Positions 21,402 through 31,910 of a stretch of DNA of 64,000 bases are shown here, in pieces. The notes beneath the pieces are model-generated. The model made no database searches, was not told the DNA's origin, and saw only the letters and a list, made by a program, of their open reading frames with translations. The translations under genes and the position numbers were made by a program. This DNA is from Triangularia verruculosa (lineage: Eukaryota; Ascomycota; Sordariomycetes; Sordariales; Podosporaceae), in contig MU863889.1 of NCBI GenBank assembly GCA_033296885.1, positions 337,385 through 401,384 of the forward strand. Reading direction: 5' to 3'. Position 1 is the first letter of the stretch. Each line of letters begins with the position of its first letter.

Positions 21402-22030
21402 CTACCGGGGTTGACGACGGGACCAAAGTTTGGGAGGATAGATGGCCATCAAGAACCTCTTGTCCCCATCCGAGAGGACGTTTTTCAGTGGAACAGGCTG
21501 GACCGCGTTGTGGGTGTCGCCGGGCAGGATGCGGTAGTGCATGATAGATTTTCTGTCGTACGGCCAAAGGTATGTCCAGTCGGGGTGAACCTTTCCGTAG
21601 TTCAGCTATAACTGTTCCGCTCGCATCCCTGTTCTTCCTTACGAAACCCTCCAATTCCATTTGGCATGGCAATCCGGATGCCCATTCTCATGTTCCATGC
21701 CCAAAGCATGACCAAATGTATGCAATATCACATGCTGTGTCATCTGCCTCGGGGACTCCGACCATGTTTTTTTCCGCGGGGGTCGAATGCCATAAAGTCA
21801 TGTTGAGCTATAAGGTAGGATCTTTGGGATAACGCTCAGCGGCCCGTCCAACGAAGCAACCGGACTTCTCGCCACTGAATCAGACTCGGATGTCTGAGGG
21901 GCCCCGTCTGCATAGGACTGGAACTTGATTCCCATATCAATCGAGTTGTAAGCCTTCTTCAATAGATATGCCACAAAGGTCTTTTCTCCGGTTGTGCTGT
22001 TGGGGAAGCGCACCTCAGACAGTGCTTATC
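21402..22030 (-). pseudogene. Zinc metalloprotease (metzincin-like) pseudogene
   Basis: Reading minus-strand frames in order gives recognisable metzincin pieces. They are VRFPNSTTGEKTFVAYLLKK then NSIDMGIKFQSYAD; FVGRAAERYPKDPTL, a TAG, then LNMTLWHSTPAEKN; a segment with V-I-L-H-T-F-G-H-A-L-G-M-E-H-E; and GKVHPDWTYLWPYDRKSIMHY (split by me at 20 residues) with ALPHP/VLSDGDKR following. The Met-turn S-I-M-H-Y is intact. The zinc site reads H-T-F-G-H instead of the H-E-x-x-H needed for catalysis. The pieces lie in different frames, with at least two frameshifts and one nonsense codon, so no product is expected. Intact members are usually secreted. Confidence 0.72.
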
Positions 22031-22600
22031 AGGGGGCCATGAGAATTGGTTTGTCGCTGCTCCGCGCAGCGGTGGTCGAGATGTCGGCTTTGACAGTGAC
22101 ATGGAAATTGAGTGATGATGCTGGTCCGTCTTGACTCAAAAACGAAGGTGCAAAATCTGTGGGATTCTGAGGTTAAGTACCAGGTAGTGAAGCTTAATGT
22201 AGAGTTCGTCCAAAAACCAAAAGACGTCCTGGCGTAAAATTCGAAAAGTCACCACACCGACAACGCAGCTTTTAAGACTTGAGAAAGAAGCAAGAACCTT
22301 GCACTGATCGGAATGCCCCCTTTGGCAAGCTTTGGAGCTGACTGTGGCTTCCTTGTTTGGGGGGGCATACTTCGCCTGCCAGGAGCTTTCGATCCGGCAT
22401 TTTCCAGTTGTCGTGAAGGACCCCTGACAGGAAAGCATATGCCAAGAAGTCATATTCTAACGGACCCTTCAAGGGCCGAAACACCGGCCGCCAAGAAGTG
22501 AACATCGCTCTCTTTGAAGGCTTCTTTGATGACCAAAAAATGTTGTGATGGAAAACGATGAGCTGGGAGTTGGGTTGAGTGTAGAGTGGAGCAAAAGTTA
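22031..22600. other. Intergenic
   Basis: The 5' part (to about 22110) may carry the decayed N-terminal region of the metalloprotease. The rest shows nothing coding. Confidence 0.3.
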
Positions 22601-22671
22601 TGCATCAGCCGTGAATCGAACACGGGGCCCATCGATGGCAACGATGGATTTTACCACTAAACCACTGATGC
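22601..22671 (-). tRNA. tRNA-Gly(GCC)
   Basis: The minus strand folds as a 71-nt tRNA. The 5' arm GCATCAG pairs with CTGATGC, followed by discriminator A. The D-loop carries TTAGTGGTAA. The anticodon loop TTGCCAT gives anticodon GCC (complement of 22637-22639). The T-arm is CCGTG-TTCGATT-CACGG. No intron. CCA is not encoded, as expected for a eukaryotic nuclear gene. Confidence 0.93.
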
Positions 22672-23712
22672 TGTCTCTGATTGGATGCAATTGGCAGCGG
22701 TTACAGCCTTCAAGAAATTGTGTACTGTGCATTCCGACTGATCAGACTATGATCTTGGCCTACGGACTGTAGCTAGTTGCCTTTCTATTCTAGTCTGATA
22801 CTGTTAGAACGCTACACGTGTGTATCAAATTTTACAGTTATGATGTCGGCGTTTTGGAGGGCCTCAGGGTTACGGGGACATTGTCTGTGGTTGATAATTC
22901 CTCAAATCTCTGTCATGAGGTCTGAAAAGGCTGAACGCGCTTTGTCAAGTCAAGATCATCGTTTGGCCATCACATAACCTTTTGTCCCACCGGCTCGGAT
23001 ATCTGAACCATAGGTGTCAACCTATACTTTAACAGGTTGTGTTGACCAGTTGCATAGTCATACCATAAAGTAGAGAAGGAAACATACGCGGATTTAATTC
23101 GCTTTGCGATGCTATGACTGAGTTTCACTCTAACCAGCCAAGTCTGACTTACAAGCAGTATTGCGAATGGGAGAAGTCGACGAATCGCAGGTTCGAGTGG
23201 ACGCCCGACGTCTCGTCCACGAGAGCGAAGTCGATTATAAGAACATGGAAGAAGGCACGGCTCGATTTCAAGCCAATGACGACAGGGGACGGGAAAGGGA
23301 AGGGCGAAACCACACAGCCCGCAGAGATTGGCGCCCCACGGGTCAGCTTTTGGGTGCGCTTGGCATTCCAGGCTTCGACACCTGCTCCAACATTCGACAG
23401 ACCGCCAACTGACCTGCCTTGTATACATCCTTGAAGCTCGGAATTCACAGCAGGGCGCATGGCAGCATCTCGGACTGCGCTGTTACCCCGGCATCCTTGC
23501 TGTCGCGAATCTACAAACACAATGTCATCCCAACCAGCAACGCCAACAACTGCGCCGCTTGGATCGGCTTCTAAAGTACTGAGCATTATGGGGCTCATAC
23601 CACTGGGAATAGCGCAGGAATAACATCCTGGACCGACCCAGCATCGGATAGCGTCGCCGGAGCATTTTATCCCTACCTCCCATGGTTTCGCTCTGAAATC
23701 TGACGACACGCG
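22672..23712. other. Ambiguous region upstream of the ABC transporter
   Basis: Between about 23100 and 23750 both strands carry ORFs of 100-200 codons (plus 23114-23434; minus 23149-23754) with no domain I recognise. The transporter needs an N-terminal signal peptide, and its missing first exon(s) may lie here, but I could not find a convincing ATG-plus-signal exon. The first half (22680-23100) shows nothing. Confidence 0.3.
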
Positions 23713-26700
23713 ATGCGAGATGTTAAAGCCCGCCGTTCCCTCGCTGTCGTACACGGCACCAGTTTTGTCCGGGAGTCGATGTCAACCTATCGTTCTAGGA
23801 AGGACAAAAAGATGTCAACTCGAACCCGATATTCAGAAGCAAATCCAACGAGGACTGAACCGACACACGCACAAGGAATTCGCGCTCGGCCATTGGTCGA
23901 CTCCGCTACCAGTGCCAGTGCCAGTCGTACGCCGTCTCTTCGGGTGAACCCCCTGATTGATCCGTCAGCTACTTCCCTTGTAAAAGGCCAATGGCTTGGG
24001 GGACCAGAGAGAGATATCTCCAACGACCTTCAAGTGCCTTTTCTTCCTCTACATCCACCACTCGGGCCCACATTTCTCGACACTGAAGCCTGTTTATGTC
24101 GACGTGAACCTAACCCGGCAACATCAGTGGACCATGCAGAGAGTCTTTTATGGCGATGCTCCGGCAACCAGACTGTGGCGGATGTCGATGTTACCACGGG
24201 CAAGTGGTTCAAACCGATTAACAAAGACGAAGACACTCAGATAGTCCTGCAACTTCCCTTGAATGATGGGTCTAATCCTCCTTTAAGAGAACATCCGATG
24301 AGATGGGACTCAGAGTCCTCGTCTTTGATTCCAGGGACCGAGGGTTTGAGCGTTTGGGATCAGGCTTGTACTGGAGAGAACCGGACATCGTTTTCGACCT
24401 CATATTACCGAGCCGCAGCGCAGCGAGATAATGCTGAAGTCCCGGTAGATGCAGCGCCGTGTTGGAGGCCTGGCGCAGTACCTTTGAGACTGCAAGATGT
24501 CAATGAATGGCAGACGAAGGGGTGTCTTCCCGGCTTCTTATGTGAGCAATTTCTGTTTTGATCCTTTGCCTGGATAACAATCTTCTAACTTTCCACGACA
24601 CAGGCCAGAACAATACCGTCAACTCGCTGCCGCAATTCTGTCCGCCTTTTGCCGAATGTCAGATGGCTCGACTGGGATATCATGCATGTGCACTGGATGG
24701 TGTCAACATCGGAATGGGCCCATTCGAACCGATCATCTGTCAAGCGGGAAAATATTGTCCTCCGGGCGGCATGACCACATTCAACTGTCCCGCGGGGCAC
24801 TATTGTCAGCCGGGAGCAGCAGTTCCGACCCCGTGTGCTGTCGGGAGCCTTTGTCCCGAGGGCTCTTCCTACGAGCGCTACTTGATCCCTCTCGGCGTTC
24901 TGATTGCTCTCGATGTCTTGATCATCATCGGCATTATTATGCTCAGGTTTCGCAACCGACTCTCTTCCAGCGCTCAGGTCCATCAGGGTAGTCTTTCCAA
25001 GAAGTCGGAGTCTACCGTTGTCGGCTTGGCAAGAGCGGTAACCCGTCGAAAGTATAAGAGGATATCCGATGAAGGGGAGAGGCTGCACGACGCAGATCAC
25101 GAGATGTCGGCGGTCGGCTCCCCTGTACCGCCAGGGAGAGGAGATGTGTGGGTCGGGTTTCAAGAGGCTTTGAGCATGCCTGCCCAGTCCTACCGAAACG
25201 GCGACGGAATCATGAGCCCACAGGGAGAAGACCTGGAGAGGAGTCTCCCACCTCAGATTCGAGCTTTTGTCGACTCGATGCGCAAGGCAACCCACGATTC
25301 CGAGATTGGCTTGTCGTTTGGTTATTCCCAACTCGCCTTTCAGCCGAAGGGGAGCAGTCGCCCAATCTTGCAAGATATTACCGGTTCCATCCGAAACGGA
25401 AGACTCACTGCGGTCATGGGAGGCTCTGGAGCAGGAAAGTCAACATTCGTCAACGTGCTCATGGGAAAGATAGAATACACTCACGGCAGGGTGGACGTCA
25501 ATGGCGTGCAGGGGAAGCTTGCGCAGTACAAGAAGCTGATCGGCTATGTCCCTCAGGATGATATTGTTCTGCCCGAGCTGACAGTAAGAGAGAACATCAT
25601 GCACTCGGCACTTGTCCGTCTTCCTCGCACCTGGACGTCTCTGGAAATTGAGAATCATGTCTCTGCTGTGATTGACTGCCTCGAGCTCTCTCATGTGCGG
25701 AACTCACTGGTGGGCAGTGTTGGCAAACCTGTCATCAGCGGCGGTCAGCGCAAGCGTGTCAGCATTGGTATGGAACTTGCCGCAGCACCGATGGCGATCT
25801 TCTTGGATGAGCCAACATCTGGACTTGACGCTACGGCAGCTAGCTCTATCATGCGCACTCTCAAGGCTATCGCCAGCCTTGGCATTTCTGTCATTACCAT
25901 TATTCATCAGCCCAGACTGGAGATTTTTGAGATGCTGGATGACTTGATTCTGTTAGCTAATGGTCAACAGCTGTATGAAGGACCCGAGTCAGACGTTCAG
26001 CCCTTTTTTGAGAAGTTCGGTTACGCATTTCCGAAACATGCCAACTATGGTGACGTGGTGACGGACATCATTACTGGGAATGGAAGGGCGTACAAGAAAT
26101 CCGGGGATATCTCGAAGGATGCATTGATTGCCAATTGGATTGCCTGTCGGAAACAGGTGCAAAGCCCAATGGCAGTGCCGACTATTGAGGTGTCTCGGCC
26201 AGGCAGTCCTGACAGTGGTTCTTCCACTGCAGGTGACGACGACAACGAACGTACAAGCACACAGGTCTCGGTTGCAAGACCGGTGTCACCATCCTCTTTC
26301 AATCTCGAGAGTGCCAAGTCGAAGCTTCGTCTAAGCAGTGCTTCGGTCCTGGCAGTCGGCAACCTCGGCGCGAGCAAAGCACCTCTTGATCGACTTCTCA
26401 AGAAACGCGGAGCCTCACGGCTCAAGCAGTTCACACTTTGCCTTTCGCGCGCCTTTCTCCAGCAGTACCGCAACCTCTCAACGTTCTGGTTCGAAGTTGG
26501 GCTTGCCACCCTCGCCGGGTTCCTGCTGGGTCTTGCAGAGAATGCCAAAAATGGAGTATTGTTTATGGGCCTCTACCATCCGCCCTATGAGATCCTTTCC
26601 ACTGCGTCCGACTTCAAGTCAGCCCCCGAGATGGCGCTCTTGACAGCGATTGCCATAGGTCTTGTCTCAGCCGCGCCGGGGGTGCGGGTGTTTTCCGAGG

Positions 26701-27317
26701 AGATGCTGCTGCATAGAAGGGAGGCGGAGGCAGGGCACTCGAGGCTGGCTTATTTTCTCGCGAAGAGCTTGTCCATAGTGCCGAGGATGACAATGGCGTG
26801 CATGCATTTTACGGTGCCGCTGTGGTTGTTGAGCACGCCTATCATGGGTTGGGGCTTGGGGTTCGTGGCCAATTTGTTTTACTTTTACTGCATATTTGGG
26901 CTTGCGAGTGCGATCAGCATGGTGGTGAAGAGGGAGGATGCGCCGTTGTTTGCGACCATGATTGCGTTGATTGTGGGGATTTTGAGCGGAGCTGCGCCGC
27001 CTTTGAGTAGTGTGCGGAATTGGTGAGTTGTCTCTTTGTCTTTTGAGATGGTGTTGTGTTTCAAATGCTGACTGAGAGGTGATAGGAAGATGGAGTGGTT
27101 GTGGAGGATGAGTCCGGGCGTGTGGCTGGCGGAGATTTATTTTGGGCAACTTGTGACACCTTTGGGGTATGTCTATGACATTCAGTCGGCGGCGGGTATG
27201 ACTGGCTTTCGTCTAGATGGGCTGTGGAAAAATATGGGGTTGTTGATTGCTATTGGGACGATATACCGGATTCTGGCGTTTGTCGGGCTTCTTTGGGGGA
27301 CAAAAATGAGAATTTAG
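23713..27317 (+). CDS. ABCG-type half-transporter with Cys-rich extracellular N-terminus
   Basis: Last three exons: 23713-24541, 24604-27022, 27086-27317. The 5' start is uncertain: ATG 23713 has no signal peptide after it. The N-terminal ectodomain ends in Cys repeats (CQAGKYCPPGG, CPAGHYCQPGA, CPEGSS), followed by one TM helix (LIPLGVLIALDVLIIIGII). Then comes the nucleotide-binding domain: Walker A GGSGAGKST, a Q-loop (YVPQDD), signature ISGGQRKRVS, Walker B IFLDEPTSGLD and the H-loop IIHQPR. A Ser-rich linker and a C-terminal membrane domain of about five to six helices follow. This domain order (ectodomain-TM-NBD-TMD) is the ABCG/white-type seen in plant ABCG24-like and yeast Adp1-like proteins. 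Substrate unknown; a lipid or sterol is typical of the subfamily. Confidence 0.85.
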
Positions 27318-28725
27318 AGATGTCTTGTGCTGTTTGTTTGGAGTTGGTCAAAACCCTTTTTTTGGTCTCTACAACAATGCATTGTTGTTCATTGTTCTCG
27401 TTTCCTACGCTTTCTTGTCAATCTTTTGCCTAAGACTGCTTTGCGCTGTCTTAACTTCAGTCGATCATCTGTCATGATGATATCACAGCAGCTTACCCTC
27501 GGAATTCTTGCATTCTCGGTTATCGCGGGCAACACGAAGGATGACCACCTGATCTCGATATTCTACTCGGTCGCCGAAATCTGACGACACAGCCTGTATA
27601 GCTCAACGAATGGGATTCAGATTTAACGATTCCCTGCCTATACCGGCGACTCGGAATCCGAGAGCAATCTGGGGTATGGGGTCTGGAGAGAGAATATGCC
27701 GTCTTACGAAAGCCACGCTACTGGGGTTCGACCCATGGCGGAAATGGGGCTCTTCGTATAAACCAGCACTACAGCATGGCAGACGCACAGCGGGGAAATC
27801 GATGATCGACAGGCGGCCATGCAGCCGGCTTGAAGTAAGTTCGTTTTCTGGTTGACATCTGTCGTGTTCATCCTATGCTGTACTTTGTCGGGCGACATGT
27901 TTCTCGATATTGTTCCCCGGGAGTTCTTTATTTGACGGATTCCTTGGCAATGAGAGACATAGGTGGTGGTACAGAACGCCTTTGATGCAGTGATAGGGCT
28001 GGTGAGTGGGTGGTTATTTTTCCGATGGCGGGCCGGGGGGGTTAGGGGCGCAGACGGTTGAACCAATCTTTGATCAGACCAAAACTCGCGATTGGTTGGA
28101 GGGCGATGTCACCGAAAATAAAATCGACTGAAAGCGGATCGGACCTTGAGGAGAAAACTACCTATCTATGGTCTGACTTTGGACTAGTCCGATGACATTA
28201 CGAACGATCCACGACTGACAACAAGAGCTGGGAACCGAGTAAAACAAAAGATGCACGTGGTCAGCTGAGCTGATGGAGGCTTTTGGTTAGGATGGTTGGA
28301 GGTTGTGTGACTACAGCCGGAGAAGCACTCCACCAATGCCAAGCCAGCGATCGACGCACTACCTCGTATTGCACGTTTTTGTCTCCTGGTTGCATTTTTG
28401 GTCAGGCAGCCTAACCGAAGAGGTGACATCGTGTTGGGCTGAACTATTGAATTGAACTGTAAGGTACCTTAGAGGGAAGTCTGACTTTGGGATCCCGGGG
28501 TAAGTTGATGAGGGAAATATTCGGGTTGGTGCGGTCGAAGTAGGATCGGTGCGGTGAAGGATGGATGCAGTCACGTCACCCGATGGAGCACGCGTTAGCT
28601 ATTCACAGTAGGCAAAACTTGTATAAAAGGCCCTGCTGTCTCCCGGGTTTGGAAGGAGAGAAGAAAGGTTGACAGATCAGATTGCAACATCTTCAGCAAG
28701 AATTACAACATCACAAGCTTGAACA
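27318..28725. other. Intergenic
   Basis: 1.4 kb without a supported gene. The last 110 bp form the core promoter and leader of the small secreted protein at 28726. Confidence 0.4.
28622..28628 (+). promoter_or_regulatory. TATA box
   Basis: TATAAAA 104 bp before the ATG at 28726. An ACAACATC-type, A/C-rich leader follows directly before the start. Such a strong box suits a highly expressed secreted protein. Confidence 0.6.
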
Positions 28726-29244
28726 ATGAAGTTCCTCACCCTTCTCGCCGCCGCCGTCGGGCTGGTTTCTGCCTCCGCACTCCCTGCCATTGAGGAGCGC
28801 GATGTTCAGACTGTTTCGATCAAGTTCCGGGGTGGTCCGGCTGAGTACTCTCTGACTTTCCCTGCTGATGGATCTGAGGTTTTCACCAGTATGCTACCCG
28901 CTCAGCTTCTCTCCTTTCTATCTATCTAGGTATACAAGGTTGCTGACACAGTCACAGACAACGCCCTCTCCGTCTCCATCATCGAGTCTGCTTACTACAT
29001 CTCCAGCTTTTGCACCTTCTACACCGCCGGCGAAAAGGCTCTCCAGCAGGGTATTTCGTCCGGTGGTCTCAACCAGCTGTTCGTCGGCCCGCCCCAGCCG
29101 ATCAAGAGCGTCAGGTGCCAGGGCTTCTGCTTGCCCGTGTATGGTGACTGCTACCGCAACGGGCAGTATGTTGGCCCTTGCTGCAATGGGTTCTGCGCTG
29201 CGAACAAGTGCAGACCCTGGGTTAACCCCTACACTGGGCAGTAA
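28726..29244 (+). CDS. Small secreted protein with C-terminal cystine-knot-like motif
   Basis: Exons 28726-28888 and 28958-29244 (intron with GTATGC donor and GTCACAG acceptor) give 149 residues. The signal peptide (MKFLTLLAAAVGLVSASA) is followed by a possible Glu-Arg pro-site (EERD) and a beta-rich middle region. The C-terminal 40 residues carry Cys in the order C-x3-C-x6-C-x8-C-C-x3-C-x4-C. The part C-x6-C-x8-CC-x3-C-x4-C is the spacing of inhibitor cystine knots (knottins). In other organisms such folds are protease inhibitors, antimicrobial peptides or channel ligands; which, if any, applies here is unknown. Size, secretion and Cys content make it an effector-type or defence-peptide candidate. 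Confidence 0.82.
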
Positions 29245-29492
29245 ATGGTGATGTGGGGGCGAGGTTGATGATGACCGTGATATGATGGATTGGGAACTTG
29301 GATGGTTTTGGTCGAACTTCTGGCGTGGGATTATGAATTTTGAATGGCTTTGGAACCGGGTTGTTGGGTTGCCTATGGGATTTATTATGCGCACTCCTTC
29401 AGGGAATATGTCGTTATGAAAGCTATTTTACAATAACAAACTACCACAGACATCTGGTCTGGCAATTGCTAGCGCCCAAACTCCCGTCTACT

Positions 29493-30173
29493 TCATCGCC
29501 GCTCTAGTTTCGCCGTTGCATCCCCCTTCATTGCCTTCTGATCCTCCTTCATCGCCCTTTGATCCTCCATCGCCTTCTGATCCTCCTTTTCCCGCTGGGC
29601 CCTCTCCTCTTCCCTCTTTTTTCTCCGCTTTGCCAGCTCCTCGTCCATTTCCCTCTCAAGCCGCGCTCTATATTCCTGCGGAGTAACGGACGGTGCTTGC
29701 ATTGCCTTGAGGGCGCACTCATATGCCTTGTCCATCAATTCCTTGGCCCTGGATAGCTCGTCGCCTGATTTAATGTAGTGTTTCGTTGCTTGAGCCAGCG
29801 TTACTTCGGTCTCTGCGGCGAGGTATTCTCGAGATTTTGGGTCCATTTTGGTCGTTTTGATCCTGATGCGGCAATGCCGCTTGAGCAGCCCTAGCTCATC
29901 CATGGCTTGGTGTTCGGCTCGGAAACGGTGGTGCTCTGGGATGGTGGCGAGGAGGCCGGAGGCGCTAGTGTCCTCGGTTTCATGTTTGATGGTGATGTTG
30001 TTGCTGGGTTCGGGCTTGATAGTGGGTTGGGTTGCGGTGCCGGTGGTTTTCGCAGAGGGTGGGAGAATGCTTTGTGCCGCAGTTGGGACTTGGGAGGCAT
30101 CGGCTTCGGACTTGACGCGTTTGCTTTCTGGGGCGTCGTCGTGCTCAGACTTCAAGCGCTTCTGGGACGTCAT
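29493..30173 (-). CDS. Hypothetical charged coiled-coil protein
   Basis: 226 residues from the ATG complementary to 30171-30173. The frame is open to another ATG at 30308, but those extra 45 residues look like leader sequence. The N-terminal half is Lys/Glu/Pro-rich, with two K-R-x-K-S-E motifs that could act as nuclear signals. The middle (HRFRAEHQAMDEL to KAMQAP) is helical. The C-terminus is a strong coiled coil with a repeated D-Q-K/R-A-M unit (about four copies). I recognise no family. No signal peptide or TM. Confidence 0.6.
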   Translation of the reverse strand: MTSQKRLKSEHDDAPESKRVKSEADASQVPTAAQSILPPSAKTTGTATQPTIKPEPSNNITIKHETEDTSASGLLATIPEHHRFRAEHQAMDELGLLKRHCRIRIKTTKMDPKSREYLAAETEVTLAQATKHYIKSGDELSRAKELMDKAYECALKAMQAPSVTPQEYRARLEREMDEELAKRRKKREEERAQREKEDQKAMEDQRAMKEDQKAMKGDATAKLERR

Positions 30174-31007
30174 GTTGGGCAATTCGTCTTTCAATGAAGA
30201 GATTAGACTGTGTTTTTGGTGTCTCCGAGTTCTGGATCTCCTGTGAAGAATTAATGCCCTCGCGAAACCTTGTGCCGAACTTGCTTCGTGCACGATTGGG
30301 GCTTCCATTCAAAGTTTGCCGCCACGTGCGGAGCTTGTAGAGTCCTCTATTCCTTTCCTTTCGAATGGGCCTTGCGGTGTGGTGCCCTCTTCTTCTTTGA
30401 GGCTCTCTTGGTCAGTTTGGTTAGGCGATGCTCTTGCTGTTGGCGGAGCTAGGTAATTTTCCATCATTTTCCTCAGTTGCAGACAGATTTTAAGGCATTA
30501 CCAACACAGCCGACCCCTATCACAGATATCTGGAACACAAGGGTGGCCACCGTGTAGATTATGAACCTTGAACAGAGGGCGCGTTTTTGAGTTTGCGGCG
30601 TTGCGCCTTAGTCACATGCAGTTTGCGAGGCTTAACAAAAGAAATCACACTCAGCGCCTGTAGATACGAAGGAGTGTTACCCTAGCTTCGCAAAAAAGCA
30701 GTTGGATATAATAAACTCGAAAGATAAAGACATAGTCTGGAAGGAAGCGGCGTTGTGGCGTTGGTGGGATGGATCCTCTCTATTAGTCCGGCATAGAAGC
30801 GCAAGAGGTCTGAAGGAACGATGACCGCGGAGCTGCTTAAGAGGTGTAATAAAGGATTGACAAAATTTTAGTCTGGGTTATTGTCAGTGAGGTGGTTAAG
30901 TTTAATGTTGTTACGGAACCGTTTAGCAAACTACCTATATAACAGCTACTTACTAGCTAAATAGGTACTGTATCTTAGGTATGTTTATTAGGAGGGGGTA
31001 GGTACCT
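30174..31007. other. Intergenic
   Basis: No gene seen after the possible longer N-terminus of the neighbouring ORF. A+T content rises towards the transposon-derived element at 31016. Confidence 0.4.
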
Positions 31008-31015
31008 TATTTTAT

Positions 31016-31492
31016 GAGACATTCTAGGGGGGCATTACCCTTTTTCTAGGGGGGCATTACCCCCATAGGGGTTAGGGTTTTATATGGCTATCAACCCACG
31101 CAATTGACCTTTGCAATTGAACCTCTGCAATTGAACCTTTGCAATTGAAGCCTTAGAATTGAAGCCTTTGCAATTAAAGCCTTAGAATTGAAGCCTTTGC
31201 AATTGAAGCCCTCGCAATTGAAGCCCTGGATTGGACCCTCTAGCGGGTGCAGTTGAACTTACATCTACGCGCAGGCGACGGCATCAACACCCGGATGGTA
31301 GATTGATCTTAGCATACTTAAGCATCAAACTACACTATAATTTCTATGGGAGAATATGCCATGTGATGGCAGTTGTAGCCTTTGATAGCTATTATAATGG
31401 AAAAAGGCGCTGGGAAATGTCATATAAAACCCTAACCCGTATGGTGGGTAATGCCCCCCTAGAAAAAGGGTAATGCCCCCCTAGAATGTCTC
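31016..31492. mobile_element. MITE, family 2 (hAT-like), 477 bp with 8-bp target duplication
   Basis: Nearly perfect inverted ends of about 70 bp: left starts gagacattctaggggggca and the right end is its complement. Each end holds two copies of a 'ctaggggggcattaccc' unit and then ggttagggttttatat. The element is flanked by an exact direct repeat TATTTTAT (31008-31015 and 31493-31500). An 8-bp duplication is the mark of hAT-superfamily insertion. Inside is a 15-bp minisatellite (31098-31232, units like gcaattgaagccttt, about nine copies). No transposase, so it must have been moved in trans. Confidence 0.85.
31098..31232. repeat. 15-bp minisatellite inside the MITE
   Basis: About nine imperfect units built on GCAATTGAAGCCTTT, with gaacc/gaagcc and agaattg/gcaattg variants. 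Confidence 0.75.
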
Positions 31493-31500
31493 TATTTTAT

Positions 31501-31910
31501 ACTGGGTAGTTTGTGGATAGTAGAATCGAGAGGTGATCTAGTTAGCTACGATAAGGGATTGTCTATAGATGTTATGTGGCAATTAATGGGCATTTGAAAA
31601 GACCTTAGTTAACAATGCTTTGAAGATAGTGTATACCTAGGCCTTGAAATATTATTGGGAGGGCTGGTCACTATCTCTCGATGCCTGGTTACTATCTCTT
31701 CATGTCTGCTTATTAGGTATTATTAAAGGCCTATATCTAATGTAGGAATCTTCTTTACTCTTCCCCGGGACGTTTGTGAAATGTGTTATCGCCTAGGCGC
31801 AACTTTCCATATTGTTCTTAGGCCTCCAATATAAACTACCTATAACGACTCTACCTAACGATAGCCTAAAGACAATAATCGAAACGTGATAAGCCTCTAA
31901 GAATAGGTTC
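31501..31910. other. Intergenic
   Basis: No gene. At about 31640-31740 a few ctggTtactatctctt units resemble the repeats of MITE family 1 but are too diverged to call a copy. Confidence 0.35.

Noticed and set aside
23149..23754. 201-codon minus-strand ORF
   Set aside because: No recognisable motif; overlaps the possible 5' part of the ABC transporter on the other strand.
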